In this document: piece by piece, positions 1-9,974 of the stretch
How positions within the stretch are numbered: position 1 is the stretch's first letter
Layout: each line of letters begins with the position of its first letter
Source: Metridium senile
Lineage: Eukaryota > Cnidaria > Anthozoa > Actiniaria > Metridiidae
Length of the DNA: 64,000 bases
Reading direction: 5' to 3'
NCBI GenBank assembly: GCA_949775045.1
Contig: OX459101.1
Location: 4,141,465-4,205,464, forward strand
Position numbers and translations under genes: made by a program
Notes under the pieces: model-generated
Database searches by the model: none
Told to the model about the DNA's origin: nothing
What the model saw: only the letters and a program-made list of their open reading frames with translations

Positions 1-71
1 AATAATAATAATAATAATAGCCATAATAATAATAATAATATAATTATAATAAAAATAATAAAAATAATAAA

Positions 72-102
<31 letters not shown>

Positions 103-105
103 GCC

Positions 106-190
<85 letters not shown>

Positions 191-196
191 TAATAA

Positions 197-227
<31 letters not shown>

Positions 228-237
228 AATAATAGCC

Positions 238-279
<42 letters not shown>

Positions 280-282
280 GCC

Positions 283-315
<33 letters not shown>

Positions 316-318
316 GCC

Positions 319-357
<39 letters not shown>

Positions 358-393
358 GCCATAATAATAATAATAATAATAATAATAATAGCC

Positions 394-431
<38 letters not shown>
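1..431. repeat. (AAT)n microsatellite with AGCC interruptions
   Basis: The window opens inside a trinucleotide AAT array broken at irregular intervals by an AGCC tetranucleotide and by AAA variants. It begins before the first base, so its full length is unknown. The array ends at about 431 and no gene is visible in it. Confidence 0.95.
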
Positions 432-1410
432 TTATTGAATTTATATAGCGTTATATAATGATTATTCTATAACGCTTCACAATATACATAATAATAAAAA
501 TTCATAGAAATATTACAATATATAAAAGACCATATAATATGGATAATGTATGATATATAAAACTTATAATTAATATATTGTCTTGTCACAGTAAAAAATA
601 TAAAAAGGCATTTTCATGAAAACAAAAATGTTAAAAATAAGTTCAAAACTCGAATATTTAGTATAAAACTATAAATTGTAGGCTTGCTTAAATAATAGTG
701 TCTTTAACGATTTTTGAGGCTACTGTCCTCCATATATGGAGGCGTAGCCTTATTGCTGTCGTGAGTGTAAGATAGCAAGCAAGACCATAACACCACAGGA
801 AACCCGAAAATACCAATTTCGTCACATGATCGACACATGGTGTGACTGTAATTTCGAGAATTCGAAAGAGTGCCCAGCTTTGAACGATCGAAGCGTTTAT
901 ATTTTGGCTGCTACTTCATATCTGTCTAAAGAAAAATAATTTTTAATGTGTATTTGTACTATTCATGAAGTTTTTTAGGTTTAATAAGACGTTTAAAACC
1001 GTGAAAAGGATGATTTGTTTTGACAGCAAAAGCATGGCATTAGCCCGACATTTATAGTCATGACACACCGATAGAAGTGCCCTTCGATTTTTGGCATTTT
1101 TAAGGTCAGATCAACATATATAGTCAGGTCCAGAATCTCACATTTTGCTCTATGTTTGTCACTCTTCAAAATACTAAATGAGTTTTATTCTAAGAATGAG
1201 CTTTTGACAAATATTTTCGTATAGTAAAATTGGTGCGAATAGCCGCCGAAACAACATTCGCTATAAACGTAATGAAAGGTGCACATACATATTGTACAAT
1301 ATTACCGGGAATATTGCTCTGCTCTGCTCTACAATAAATAAGCTTCGATAACTGGCAGTTTTATTATTGTTCTGCAAATTTGGACGCGACTGCACAAATA
1401 CATATTGTTC
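432..1410. other. AT-rich stretch without recognised gene
   Basis: No convincing reading frame, RNA gene or repeat boundary is seen here. The sequence is unique-looking AT-rich DNA. Confidence 0.5.
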
Positions 1411-1556
1411 TCTAAGGGGCTGTTTATATGAAAGCGAGTTGTCCCTGCTAGCCGGGATAACTCTTTTGTTTTGTATTCCATGCCAGGGGGACTCAAAACA
1501 ATAGAGTTATCCCACTTAGCAGGGACAACTCGCCTTCATATAAACAGCCACTTAGA
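1411..1556. mobile_element. palindromic MITE
   Basis: The left arm (from 1411) and the right arm (to 1556) are inverted copies over about 35 bases with few mismatches, enclosing a centre of about 70 bp. The arms contain the core GTTGTCCCTGCT and its complement. No coding capacity is present. Superfamily is not assigned because the target duplication is unclear. Confidence 0.75.
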
Positions 1557-1649
1557 CTTCCTGCCGATTCATTTCTATCTCTTCTCCAGATCGAACATTA
1601 TTTTTGCACATTGTTAAGTTTATATATTATCTGTTTCAAGCAGTAGCCT

Positions 1650-1770
1650 CATGCAGTCTTAGACTGCCTATTTTTTTAAATTGTTAATGTTTTTGCATGT
1701 CTTTAGTTCTTTTGGTAAATCATTCCATAATTTTGGTCCGCCCTAAGCAAACGATCTTCCTCCAAAGGAC
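1650..1770 (-). pseudogene. 3' remnant of a LINE reverse-transcriptase ORF
   Basis: Read on the minus strand, about 1765 to 1670 encodes a peptide of the type GPKLWNDLPKELK, followed by a stop. This W-N-x-L-P signature is the conserved C-terminal tail of CR1/L2-like LINE polyproteins. There is an in-frame stop upstream and the rest of the element is missing, so this is a short fossil. Confidence 0.55.
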
Positions 1771-1780
1771 TTGTATTTGA

Positions 1781-2652
1781 CTCGACTTCGTCTCCAAACC
1801 TCTGTCAATAATACGCAAAGCTGTCTTTGTCGTTGGAGACGGAAATTGTTATAAAAGTCTTCCATTTGGAAGGTAACATCCTCTCAAACAAACTCGGAAA
1901 AAGAAAACAAACTCGGATGACCTTGAGAAGTCTTCCAGTGTTTTAAAAAAATTCGATCCTAATGATTTTACATGGAAAGAAAGTAAGGAAAAACATATTT
2001 CAGGCTTTCACCTAAATTTCCTAAAAATTAAGGTGTTTAATTTTAATTTAAATTATGGATATTGGCGAACAAAAGTCGGTTTACTTTTTTTTTTTAAACA
2101 AACTTATCAGTTGTAAATGTGCAAATGTCACATCGATTTTGAACATGGTTGTAGTCATGTTTCTTATGGTACGTTGGTACATTGGTAGCATTTCCAAGAA
2201 CAACTGTATCAACTATATTTTAAACAATTTTTGCATTTGCCAATGTTTTGGACGAATTTTCCATCGTTAGGGCTAGGCATTGAGTGTGAAAGAATGCAAG
2301 AATATTGCTGACGGAGGAAATATGTATTTTAATATCAATATAATGGCAGTCATTCCAAGCACAACACGCTGTATGAAAATTGGGAAAAACACAATGATCA
2401 AAACTGTTTTTCTGTGTTGTTCTTTGCGTTTATGGTTACCATACATCATGAGTTTTAGCCTTCATGTGCTTCATAATATATAATAGAATTCTTTTTTTTT
2501 TCGGTGTCTCAAATTCTCTGAGAAGGCACAAGTGTCTTAATGATTGGGGCGACTTACATTCAGACAACTGTGCTTATCCGTGTTGAAGGGAGGATAACCG
2601 GTAAACCGTAGAAAAACCTTAATTGAGGCATAGGAGAGAACAACTTTTCAAA
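1781..2652. repeat. 870 bp dispersed repeat, copy A
   Basis: This block is closely repeated in direct orientation at 6777-7649, with small indels. Both copies contain an apparently conserved open stretch of about 67 codons (2280-2483 and 7271-7474), but its start is TTG and it shows no known family. The last 150 bp (about 2500-2652) match the tail of the tRNA-derived SINE seen complete at 7500-7760. A third partial copy of the junction lies at about 2660-2765. Confidence 0.8.
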
Positions 2653-2903
2653 TTAATATTTATGCTTACCATACATCACTAGTTTTAGCCTTCATGTGCT
2701 TCATAATAAATAATAGAATTCTTTTTTTTTTTCCGTTTCTCAAAGTGTCCTAAGGATTGGGGCAACTCAAACAACTCTGCTTTTCAGTTTTTACAAAGGC
2801 TTTTTACATTATTTTATTTTTAGTTGCTCTTTTTATAATATAAGGAATGATTTTGAAACACATAATGACGTAAAAATGAGACTTAGTAAAGAAATAAATT
2901 TTT

Positions 2904-2935
2904 GACGTTTCGGAGCCATCGCGCTCCATTATCAG
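2904..2935 (-). ncRNA. degenerate hammerhead-ribozyme-like motif in Penelope element tail
   Basis: On the minus strand the order is CTGATAA, then a 5 bp hairpin (GGAGC paired with GCTCC), then GAAAC and GTC. This is the conserved core of a hammerhead ribozyme (CUGANGA, stem II, GAAA), with one core base changed. It lies directly downstream of the GIY-YIG part of a Penelope-like element. Penelope-like retroelements are known to carry hammerhead motifs in their terminal repeats. The changed core base suggests weak or no activity. Confidence 0.45.
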
Positions 2936-2979
2936 ATAATACTAATTACAAAATGCAGAAAGTTCGCTTATAAACTAAT

Positions 2980-3625
2980 TTATGTAAATAATTTAGCCTT
3001 GATGGAATCGGACTGTACATTCAGGACAGGTTTTAATATCCTGATGTACAGCATCTTGTGCAGAAGGCAGTCAAATTTGCTAGAACATTTCTTAAGGACA
3101 ATAAAGTTATTAATTAAGTTGTCAGGAGCAGTGCTATTGTGTTCTTTAAGATAGTGTTTATAAATAGATGAAGATTTTTGCTTGTGCTGTTCAACGCGTA
3201 CATGAAGGTGTCCATTTGTGAAACCTACATAACCTGCATCGCACAGGTCACATTTAAAAGAATAGACGACACGTTGTTGATTCACAATAGTAGGTTTCAA
3301 CTCCCGTGTTTTGAGATCTTCTTCAAGCTTACGGGTGGTAAAGATGGGCTGGACTGATGGTACCGACGTTTGCGCTAAGATCTTTGAGCTGCTTTTTCAC
3401 AGTGTCCGCGGACACCTGGTCCTTAAAAGGGACGACAACACGAACAAGTTCCTCTGGCTCTCGCGTAGAGAGCGTTGCTGTTACTCTTGAAGATACAAAG
3501 TTCTTGATGGTAGAGTTAATCAGGCTAGGTGGGTATTTCAGTCGAACAAACACATCCCTGAGGCGATCGCACTCATCGGAGAAGTAGGTCCATGAGGATG
3601 ATAGTTGGTAGGCGCGGTCTAACAT
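2980..3625 (-). pseudogene. Penelope-like retroelement, C-terminal part with GIY-YIG endonuclease, frameshifted
   Basis: Two minus-strand frames join into one protein tail. The upstream piece (3625-3329) has the region that follows the reverse transcriptase in Penelope-like elements, ending near VVPFKDQVSAD. The downstream piece (3300-2980) has a GIY-YIG-type nuclease start (VVYSFKCDLCDAGYVG) and ends at a stop. Between them the true frame reads QPIFTTRKLEEDLKTREL, which requires a one-base shift near 3350. No reverse-transcriptase core is present upstream of 3625, so the copy is 5'-truncated as well as frameshifted. It would encode a template-cleaving nuclease in the intact family; this copy is dead. 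Confidence 0.75.
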
Positions 3626-3763
3626 TGTTTGACGTGGTCAAACTAGCTACACAAAGCTACACTGTTGACCTTGTCTCTTGTTAACTGCTTTGATATCAAA
3701 ACTATGGATTCTACGTCTTTAAATACGCTCAAATAACTCACAAATCCACACACCATTCGCGGT

Positions 3764-4555
3764 ATGGCCACACTAAAAGATGTCGAGCGTTTTCGGAAAG
3801 GCCATTTAGAGAGATACCGCGAATCTATCGTGAAACTGCCTATGAAAATGCCTATCGTGAAACTTATCGTGAACTATCTAACAAACAAGCTACCTATCTA
3901 TTCAAAAGAGACTTATATTTCAGCTTATACAAACTCTAAAACCACAAAGAGCTCAACTACACAATGTGAACAAAGGTCTACCGAAGAAAAAACGACGATT
4001 GCAAGCATTTCAAGCGAAGAAGATACAAGACTAGCGACTTCTGTTTACAGTCAACCATGCGACTGTCAAAGTAAGGCCGTCTTTTCAAAGATGATCACTT
4101 CTTTCATAATAATAATGATAAATACCTTGCTTCTTTTGTTATTTTTAATTCAAGGAAGTATTTTCTGTTTTCCCTATTTGATATTAGTAACTTCATTAGG
4201 GTACAAAACAGTCAAATTCTTCGAGTGCTACACTCAAACTATTGTCATTTCATCGTTCAGTGATTGTGATATATTAGATAAAACTAGTTGTTTGACTGTA
4301 CATGTATATAATTATGCAGAAGTCACAATAAAGATTACAAATAATACCAGATCTCGTTATTCAAGGTTTGTTTTTTATAATTATAGACATTTTCGCTCTC
4401 ATCGTACTCGTGAGCCAAGTAGAATTCCAACACGATTAATAAGGCGTTTAAACACCAAGAGTAGGAAGCTTAGACGATTTGTTTATCATAGAATACGCTC
4501 AAATATACCCAGGTCTTCTAAGTTACATAATTATATTAACAGTGCAAAGGTCTAA
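3764..4555 (+). CDS. hypothetical membrane protein, doubtful
   Basis: A 263-codon frame starts at a real ATG (3764) and is intronless. It has a charged Lys/Arg/Glu N-terminus, a Ser/Thr-rich middle (residues 60-90), one or two hydrophobic segments at about residues 109-145 (SFIIIMINTLLLLLFLIQG), and an Arg/Tyr-rich C-terminus. No family is recognised. A second frame over the first 150 bases reads as Tyr-Arg-Glu repeats, so even the correct frame is uncertain. It lies head-to-head with the broken Penelope element. It may be a chance open frame in AT-rich DNA. Confidence 0.25.
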   Translation: MATLKDVERFRKGHLERYRESIVKLPMKMPIVKLIVNYLTNKLPIYSKETYISAYTNSKTTKSSTTQCEQRSTEEKTTIASISSEEDTRLATSVYSQPCDCQSKAVFSKMITSFIIIMINTLLLLLFLIQGSIFCFPYLILVTSLGYKTVKFFECYTQTIVISSFSDCDILDKTSCLTVHVYNYAEVTIKITNNTRSRYSRFVFYNYRHFRSHRTREPSRIPTRLIRRLNTKSRKLRRFVYHRIRSNIPRSSKLHNYINSAKV

Positions 4556-4689
4556 AACGAGCATTATTTTTCAAAGTTCAAGGGGATTGGTACACAAGCA
4601 TTTATTTCTCAAAGAACTTTCAAATGTAAAGCCAATCGGTATATATCGTCCCTTTCTTGTAATAGACCAACGTCTCTCTATAACACTCA

Positions 4690-4832
4690 GAGAATCCCGA
4701 GTTCACGCAGTTATGCATCTAGTTATAATTCTTGATGCATCTTATAATAGTTTACTCCTGCGTTTCACAAATCTGAAATAACTAAAATCTTTTTTTAGAG
4801 AATCCCGAGTTCACGCAGTTATGCGTCTAGTT
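4690..4832 (+). repeat. short direct repeat
   Basis: A segment of about 35 bases beginning AGAGAATCCCGAGTTCACGC occurs at about 4690 and again at about 4797, with one or two differences. The interval between the copies shows nothing else. Confidence 0.7.
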
Positions 4833-5059
4833 CTTTATCAACTACCACAAACTAAATGGTCTATTTCCTTGCACGGTCATATGAAAATCACTCTAGGGCA
4901 CGAGTGCACGCTACGTAGAGCGTCTAGTTTACGAATATCCCGCGAAGAAAAAAAGCAAAGCCAATTTTGTTTTTGTTAAACGATCGACAAGACAATGAAT
5001 AATCACTTCATGCCTTTTTAGAGAAATGTCCATTTTCTTCAAACATTTTGTCCCATGAT

Positions 5060-5195
5060 ACCTTAATTAAAAGACAAAAGAATATCACTCATGCTGAAAC
5101 TCTTTCTTTTGTTATTCCTGATATTATTTTGTTATTAAATTACTCATGTTCTTTTTTCATATGACAACATTTTTGCAATTAGGTGTATCTTGAAT
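5060..5195. mobile_element. diverged copy of the ACGTTGTCATACGAA palindromic MITE
   Basis: The central motif (ATCACTCATGCTGAAACTCT) and the right arm (CATATGACAACATTTTTGCA) match the better-preserved element at 19215-19408. The left arm is eroded. Confidence 0.5.
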
Positions 5196-5299
5196 TCGTC
5201 TTTATCATTTTTATTCACGGCTTCATCAGTCACACGGATATCAACCCAATTTAGCATACTGGTGGTGAGTGTGCTACTAATATGGGAGACTCACAATCA

Positions 5300-5528
5300 G
5301 TCTCACTACCTCTACGCTAGATATTTCAGCACACAAATCTGCTGACTTGTCCATTTTTGTGGAGGGAGGAAAACCGGATAATCCGGTGAGAAAGCCTCGT
5401 TGCAGAGGAGAGAAAAACACATCAAATATACGGCTCAACTCACATATAATCCATGCCCAATGGGGGGCTCGAACCTGGATCACAGCGGTGAGAGGTGCGC
5501 GGTAAACCATTACGCCATCCATGCTACC
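5300..5528 (-). mobile_element. tRNA-derived SINE
   Basis: On the minus strand from 5528 the sequence starts GGTAGCATGGATGGCGTAAT and has a box A-like segment (TGGCGTAATGG) and, about 35 bases on, a box B (GGTTCGAGCC), the two internal RNA polymerase III promoter elements. After the tRNA-like head comes a body containing GGGCATGGATTATATGTGAG that is shared with the element at 7500-7760, and then TTCTCTCC and a CCGGTTTTCC motif. Confidence 0.7.
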
Positions 5529-6400
5529 CTTAAGTTATAACATGTTAATAAACTGGACATTCAGGAGCCATATAGCAGTGTTTGTGTAGTTTATAGTTGT
5601 GCAAAAGCTCTTGGAATGAATGATAATTTTTGTCTTTCGGTTCCGGAGAAGATTAGAGATCGTTTTCTACTATTTCTTAGGTTTTATCGGTGACTAACGG
5701 GACTTCGATAAACTTCGAACAAGGGCTAACATCATCTTCCATGATCTGTCCGAGTTCTCTTTGGGTAATATATCATCTCTTCTGTGAAACAGATGTGTCA
5801 GGAAGTCACGTTGGCTGAGTAGGGCGTGCTTGTAGAGTTTAGGATATATGCATTGAGTGAGATCCAGAGCAGCAGATGGTATAATTTATAATAGGAGCCA
5901 GTTCTTCGCAGAACATTTTAACAAAAATTGTAGCTTCTGTGAAATATTATAAATTTCTTGTGGGAATACCGCAGCGAATGCGCATAGGCAGATCATATTT
6001 ATACTACTATAATATTTCGGTGACATTATCTACTAGCAACAAACATATTGGCCTTTCATTTGGCCTTTCGCGTGGATTTCAGAGATAAGATCATCTCTTA
6101 TATTTTTCACATAGACGAATTATATAGTGTGATCAGCCATTTTGTTTATTTATTTAATGGTTCGTATATTCATTATATGCAGGAAACAAAAGGACATACT
6201 GTCTCCTACATGGTTCATACACCAAACCAAACCAAATAAAACTGATGTAGTCCTTCCCCACCCCCACTAGTACATCACAACAGTTAAATAATTACGATAT
6301 TACTAAAACGAGGACATGCAGTATAAGTTAAGCATGAACAGTACTACTAGACACAAATTGTACAAGCATGTACAAAATTGTACAAATTGTACATATTGCA
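5529..6400. other. gene-free AT-rich stretch
   Basis: No feature is supported. Short frames here (for example 6048-6239) lack any family signature. Confidence 0.4.
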
Positions 6401-6545
6401 AAAATGGACATGTGAGCTGAGTTGTGTACAAAACAATTAACGTAGAGGTAGTGAGTGTGTGTCTGAGTCTCCCCAATAAGTAGGGCACAAGTTTCCAGCT
6501 AGAAGATTGAGACGTTAAAAAAGCTATTTATTTATTTTATTTATT
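6400..6545 (+). repeat. dispersed retroelement 3' tail
   Basis: The series CTCCCCAATAAGTAGGGCAC, then CTAGAAGATTGAGACGTTA followed by a T/A-rich tail, recurs at about 61045-61120 and, more diverged, at 18193-18260, where it runs into (ATT)n. The stereotyped end followed by a simple-repeat tail is typical of a non-LTR element or SINE 3' end. Confidence 0.55.
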
Positions 6546-6776
6546 TCACAAGGATGCTTATACTGAAGCACACAATTAAGCAAAAAAGGAGGACACTAGA
6601 TAAATAAACGCGCGTACAAAATTAGCAGCTAACAAGCTACAAAATAAACAAATAGATAGTGACTGCAATCAACTTGTGAAATAGCAAGGCGACTAGACAA
6701 AAAACCAGAAGTTTCTAACTAAGCCACTTGCCTGCATGTTCAATATTTCTCGTGACACCTACAGTTTCTTTGATGT

Positions 6777-7649
6777 CTCGACTTCGTCTCCAAACCTCTG
6801 TCAATAATACGCAAAGCTGTCTTTGTCGTTTGAGACGGAAATTGTTATAAAAGTCTTCCATTTGGAAGGTAACATCCTCTCAAACAAACTCGAAAAAAGA
6901 AAACAAACTCGGATGACCTTGAGAAGTCTTCCAGTGTTTTAAAAAAATTCGATCCTAATGATTTTACATGGAAAGAAAGTAAGGAAAAACATATTTCAGG
7001 CTTTCACCTAAATTTTTCTAAAAAGGTTTTTAATTTTAATTTCAATTATGGATATTGGCGAACAAAAGTCTGTTTACTTTTTTAAAAAACAACTTATTCT
7101 TGTAAATGTGCAAATGTCACATCGAGTTTGAATATGGTTGTACTTATGTTTTTATGGTACGTTGGTATCATGAGTAGCATATTTCCAAGAACAACTGTAT
7201 CAACTATATTTTAAACAATTTTTGCATTTGCCAATGTTTTGGACGAATTTTCCATCGTCATGGCTAGGGATTGAGTGTGAAAGAATGCAAGAATATTGCT
7301 GACGGAGGAAATATTTATTTTAATATCAATATAATGGCAGTCATTCCAAGCACAACACGCTGTATGAAAATTGGGAAAAACACAATGATCAAAACTGTTT
7401 TTCTGTGTTGTTCTTTGCGTTTATGGTTACCATACATCATGAGTTTTAGCCTTCATGTGCTTCATAATAAATAATAGAATCAATCTTTTTTTTTCGGTGT
7501 CTCAAATTTTCTGAGAAGGCACAAGTGACCTAATGATTGGGGCGACTTCACTCAGACAACTGTGCTTATCCGTGTTGAAGGGAGGATCACCGGTAAACCG
7601 TAGAAAAACCTAAAACTTTTGAGGCATAGGAGAGAACAACTTTTCAAAC
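6777..7649. repeat. 870 bp dispersed repeat, copy B
   Basis: Direct copy of 1781-2652 with scattered substitutions and small indels. The last 150 bp belong to a SINE that continues to 7760. Confidence 0.8.
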
Positions 7650-7760
7650 GAATTCAATTCACATATAATCCATGCCCGAACCGGGACTCGAACCTGAACC
7701 ACTGCGTTGAGAGAGCCACGGAACTACTCTACCCATGACAACCATGGCAACCATGCTACC
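7500..7760 (-). mobile_element. tRNA-derived SINE
   Basis: Minus-strand element starting at 7760 with GGTAGCATGG. It has a box B (GGTTCGAGTCC) and the body motif GGGCATGGATTATATGTGA also present in the SINE at 5300-5528. Its tail portion is the one duplicated in the 870 bp blocks. Confidence 0.65.
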
Positions 7761-7951
7761 TTAAACCACTTATGCTACGTGGCCAAGCCGACTTATACCA
7801 CCCATAATAGGCTATTAGGCCACGTTAGCTATTATCATGCAAATTGTACTATTGAATGAGTTATTATTCTACGTTTGTTTGGCCTTGTAATTTTAAACAA
7901 GTTAGAGTAGGACATTACTGTGCATGCGCATTAACAAGGTCATGTAATGAC

Positions 7952-7959
7952 TATAAATA
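7952..7959 (+). promoter_or_regulatory. TATA box of the repeat-precursor gene
   Basis: TATAAATA lies about 30 bases before the probable transcription start near 7983 and 75 bases before a strong splice donor (8033). The spacing fits a core promoter for the gene whose coding exon starts at 8834. Confidence 0.6.
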
Positions 7960-7982
7960 TAAGACAAGACACAACCAGCTAA

Positions 7983-8032
7983 TCAGTGTCTTGCGAACAA
8001 GTCAACACCTACAAAGCTAAAACATTGATCTG
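7983..8032 (+). other. probable non-coding first exon of the repeat-precursor gene
   Basis: The stretch after the TATA box ends at CTG followed by GTAAGTAC, a near-consensus donor at 8033. The matching acceptor is TGATCTAG ending at 8833, three bases before the ATG at 8837. It has no ATG in a useful frame, so it would be 5' untranslated. The start coordinate is inferred from TATA spacing. Confidence 0.55.
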
Positions 8033-8439
8033 GTAAGTACATAGAATTAGATAAAGTTATTTTCTAGGACTGATTTAGTATACTCTGTAAGCAAACAGCT
8101 ATAGTCTTGTGGAAGGGAACTTGAGGGCCACCTGAAAATTATCATGTATGGTAATGGTGTCACCCTGTCCAATAAAGTTGTTATTATTATTGTTATTATT
8201 ATAAGGGTTTGCGGTTATGCGTTTTCGCGTTATTTTTTATGCAGTTTTGCCTTTTTGGTTCATTTATAGGTGCGGTTTTGCAAAACTGAACGGTTTCTGG
8301 TTTGTACATTTCGGACTCGGAGAACGGTGAAAAATGTTTTCTACGGTGAAAAATTATCCTTCAGATATCTTTTCACCAATTCGGTTGTTTTGAGTTTTCA
8401 AAGTGTTTCTAAAATATGGATTTCAATATTAATAGGTTT

Positions 8440-8745
8440 TCATAAGGTTTTTATATGCGTATTCATAGGGTTTTCATAGGGTATTCATAGGGTTTTCGTA
8501 GGGTATTTCATTGATTTCATGGATTTTCATTGATTTTCATTGAGCATGCATGGCATAGGTTATTCATATAGGGTTTTCATAGGGTTTTCATAAGGGTTTC
8601 ACAGGGTGTTCATAGGGTTTTATAGGATTTTATTAGGGTGATTCATAGGGTGGTATTTATAGGGTTTTCAGATATAGGGTGATTCATAGGGTTTTCATAG
8701 GGTTTTCATGTGGATATTTATAGGGTTTTCGTATATGGTTTACAA
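8440..8745 (+). repeat. degenerate CATAGGGTTTT short tandem repeats
   Basis: About twenty imperfect copies of a unit like TTCATAGGGTTT fill the second half of the precursor gene's intron. Units vary from about 11 to 16 bases. The core resembles TTTAGGG-type telomeric sequence only superficially, as the spacing is irregular. Confidence 0.75.
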
Positions 8746-8836
8746 GTCAGTATAGTTTTCGTGAAAATACGATATTTTTTTCAAAAGAAGTAAAAATATA
8801 TAGCTAATTTCAACTTCATTTTTATTGATCTAGAAC

Positions 8837-9907
8837 ATGAAGCAAAGTTTGATTCTTGCTGTTTTGTGCCTCGCACTGGTTTTCGCTGTAACAGAGGCGG
8901 CGAGTATGAGAGACGCTGATCCAATAACAATTGGTGCTCCCTGCAGAGATTGTTTTCACGACGATGGCAGTGGCAAATGTGTTCGTACCTGGGGCTGTGA
9001 TCCAGCTGACGCCCCTTTAAGAGACGCTGATCCAATAACAATTGGTGCTCCCTGCAGAGATTGTTTTCACGACGATGGCAGTGGCAAATGTGTTCGTACC
9101 TGGGGCTGTGATCCAGCTGACGCCCCTTTAAGAGACGCTGATCCAATAACAATTGGTGCTCCCTGCAGAGATTGTTTTCACGACGATGGCAGTGGCAAAT
9201 GTGTTCGTACCTGGGGCTGTGATCCAGCTGACGCCCCTTTAAGAGACGCTGATCCAATAACAATTGGTGCTCCCTGCAGAGATTGTTTTCACGACGATGG
9301 CAGTGGCAAATGTGTTCGTACCTGGGGCTGTGATCCAGCTGACGCCCCTTTAAGAGACGCTGATCCAATAACAATTGGTGCTCCCTGCAGAGATTGTTTT
9401 CACGACGATGGCAGTGGCAAATGTGTTCGTACCTGGGGCTGTGATCCAGCTGACGCCCCTTTAAGAGACGCTGATCCAATAACAATTGGTGCTCCCTGCA
9501 GAGATTGTTTTCACGACGATGGCAGTGGCAAATGTGTTCGTACCTGGGGCTGTGATCCAGCTGACGCCCCTTTAAGAGACGCTGATCCAATAACAATTGG
9601 TGCTCCCTGCAGAGATTGTTTTCACGACGATGGCAGTGGCAAATGTGTTCGTACCTGGGGCTGTGATCCAGCTGACGCCCCTTTAAGAGACGCTGATCCA
9701 AACACAATTGGTGCTCCCTGCAGAGATTGTTTTCACGACGATGGCAGTGGCAAATGTGTTCGTACCTGGGGCTGTGATCCAGCTGACGCCCCTTTAAGAG
9801 ACGCTGATCCAAACACAATTGGTGCTCCCTGCAGAGATTGTTTTCACGACGATGGCAGTGGCAAATGTGTTCCTACCTGGGGCTGTCATCCAGCTGACGC
9901 CCCTTAA
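8837..9907 (+). CDS. secreted precursor with nine 37-residue four-cysteine repeats
   Basis: The 356-residue product starts with a clear signal peptide (hydrophobic residues 4-18, likely cut after TEA or TEAA near residue 21-22). Nine tandem repeats of 37 residues follow immediately (111 bp each). Each repeat runs RDADPITIG, then a cysteine block C-X2-C-X8-C-X5-C (CRDCFHDDGSGKC, TWGC), then DPADAPL. Repeats 1-7 look identical even at DNA level, 8 and 9 have Asn for Ile, and 9 ends VPTWGCHPADAP. Each repeat is acidic (seven Asp against four Arg/Lys). Four cysteines suggest two disulfides per unit. The only regular basic site is a single Arg at each repeat start, so release of separate peptides is possible but unproven. 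No known toxin, antimicrobial, minicollagen or neuropeptide family is recognised. The ATG is chosen because the acceptor ends at 8833 and the signal peptide follows directly. Confidence 0.8.
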   Translation: MKQSLILAVLCLALVFAVTEAASMRDADPITIGAPCRDCFHDDGSGKCVRTWGCDPADAPLRDADPITIGAPCRDCFHDDGSGKCVRTWGCDPADAPLRDADPITIGAPCRDCFHDDGSGKCVRTWGCDPADAPLRDADPITIGAPCRDCFHDDGSGKCVRTWGCDPADAPLRDADPITIGAPCRDCFHDDGSGKCVRTWGCDPADAPLRDADPITIGAPCRDCFHDDGSGKCVRTWGCDPADAPLRDADPITIGAPCRDCFHDDGSGKCVRTWGCDPADAPLRDADPNTIGAPCRDCFHDDGSGKCVRTWGCDPADAPLRDADPNTIGAPCRDCFHDDGSGKCVPTWGCHPADAP

Positions 9908-9974
9908 AGAGACGACGGCGATCCGGAAATGGGGAAATGGAGATAACGTTGCTCTTCCTAAATATTCATGATCA

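Noticed and set aside
2280..2483. 67-codon frame conserved in both 870 bp blocks
   Set aside because: It starts with TTG, and similarity follows from recent duplication of the whole block, not from selection on a protein.
8440..8745. Interstitial telomere sequence
   Set aside because: TAGGG cores occur, but the unit is 11-16 bases and irregular, not a regular six- or seven-base telomere repeat.
8781..9818. Minus-strand 345-codon frame opposite the repeat precursor
   Set aside because: The 111 bp unit is a multiple of three, so any open frame in it stays open. The plus strand has the signal peptide, the promoter and the splice sites.
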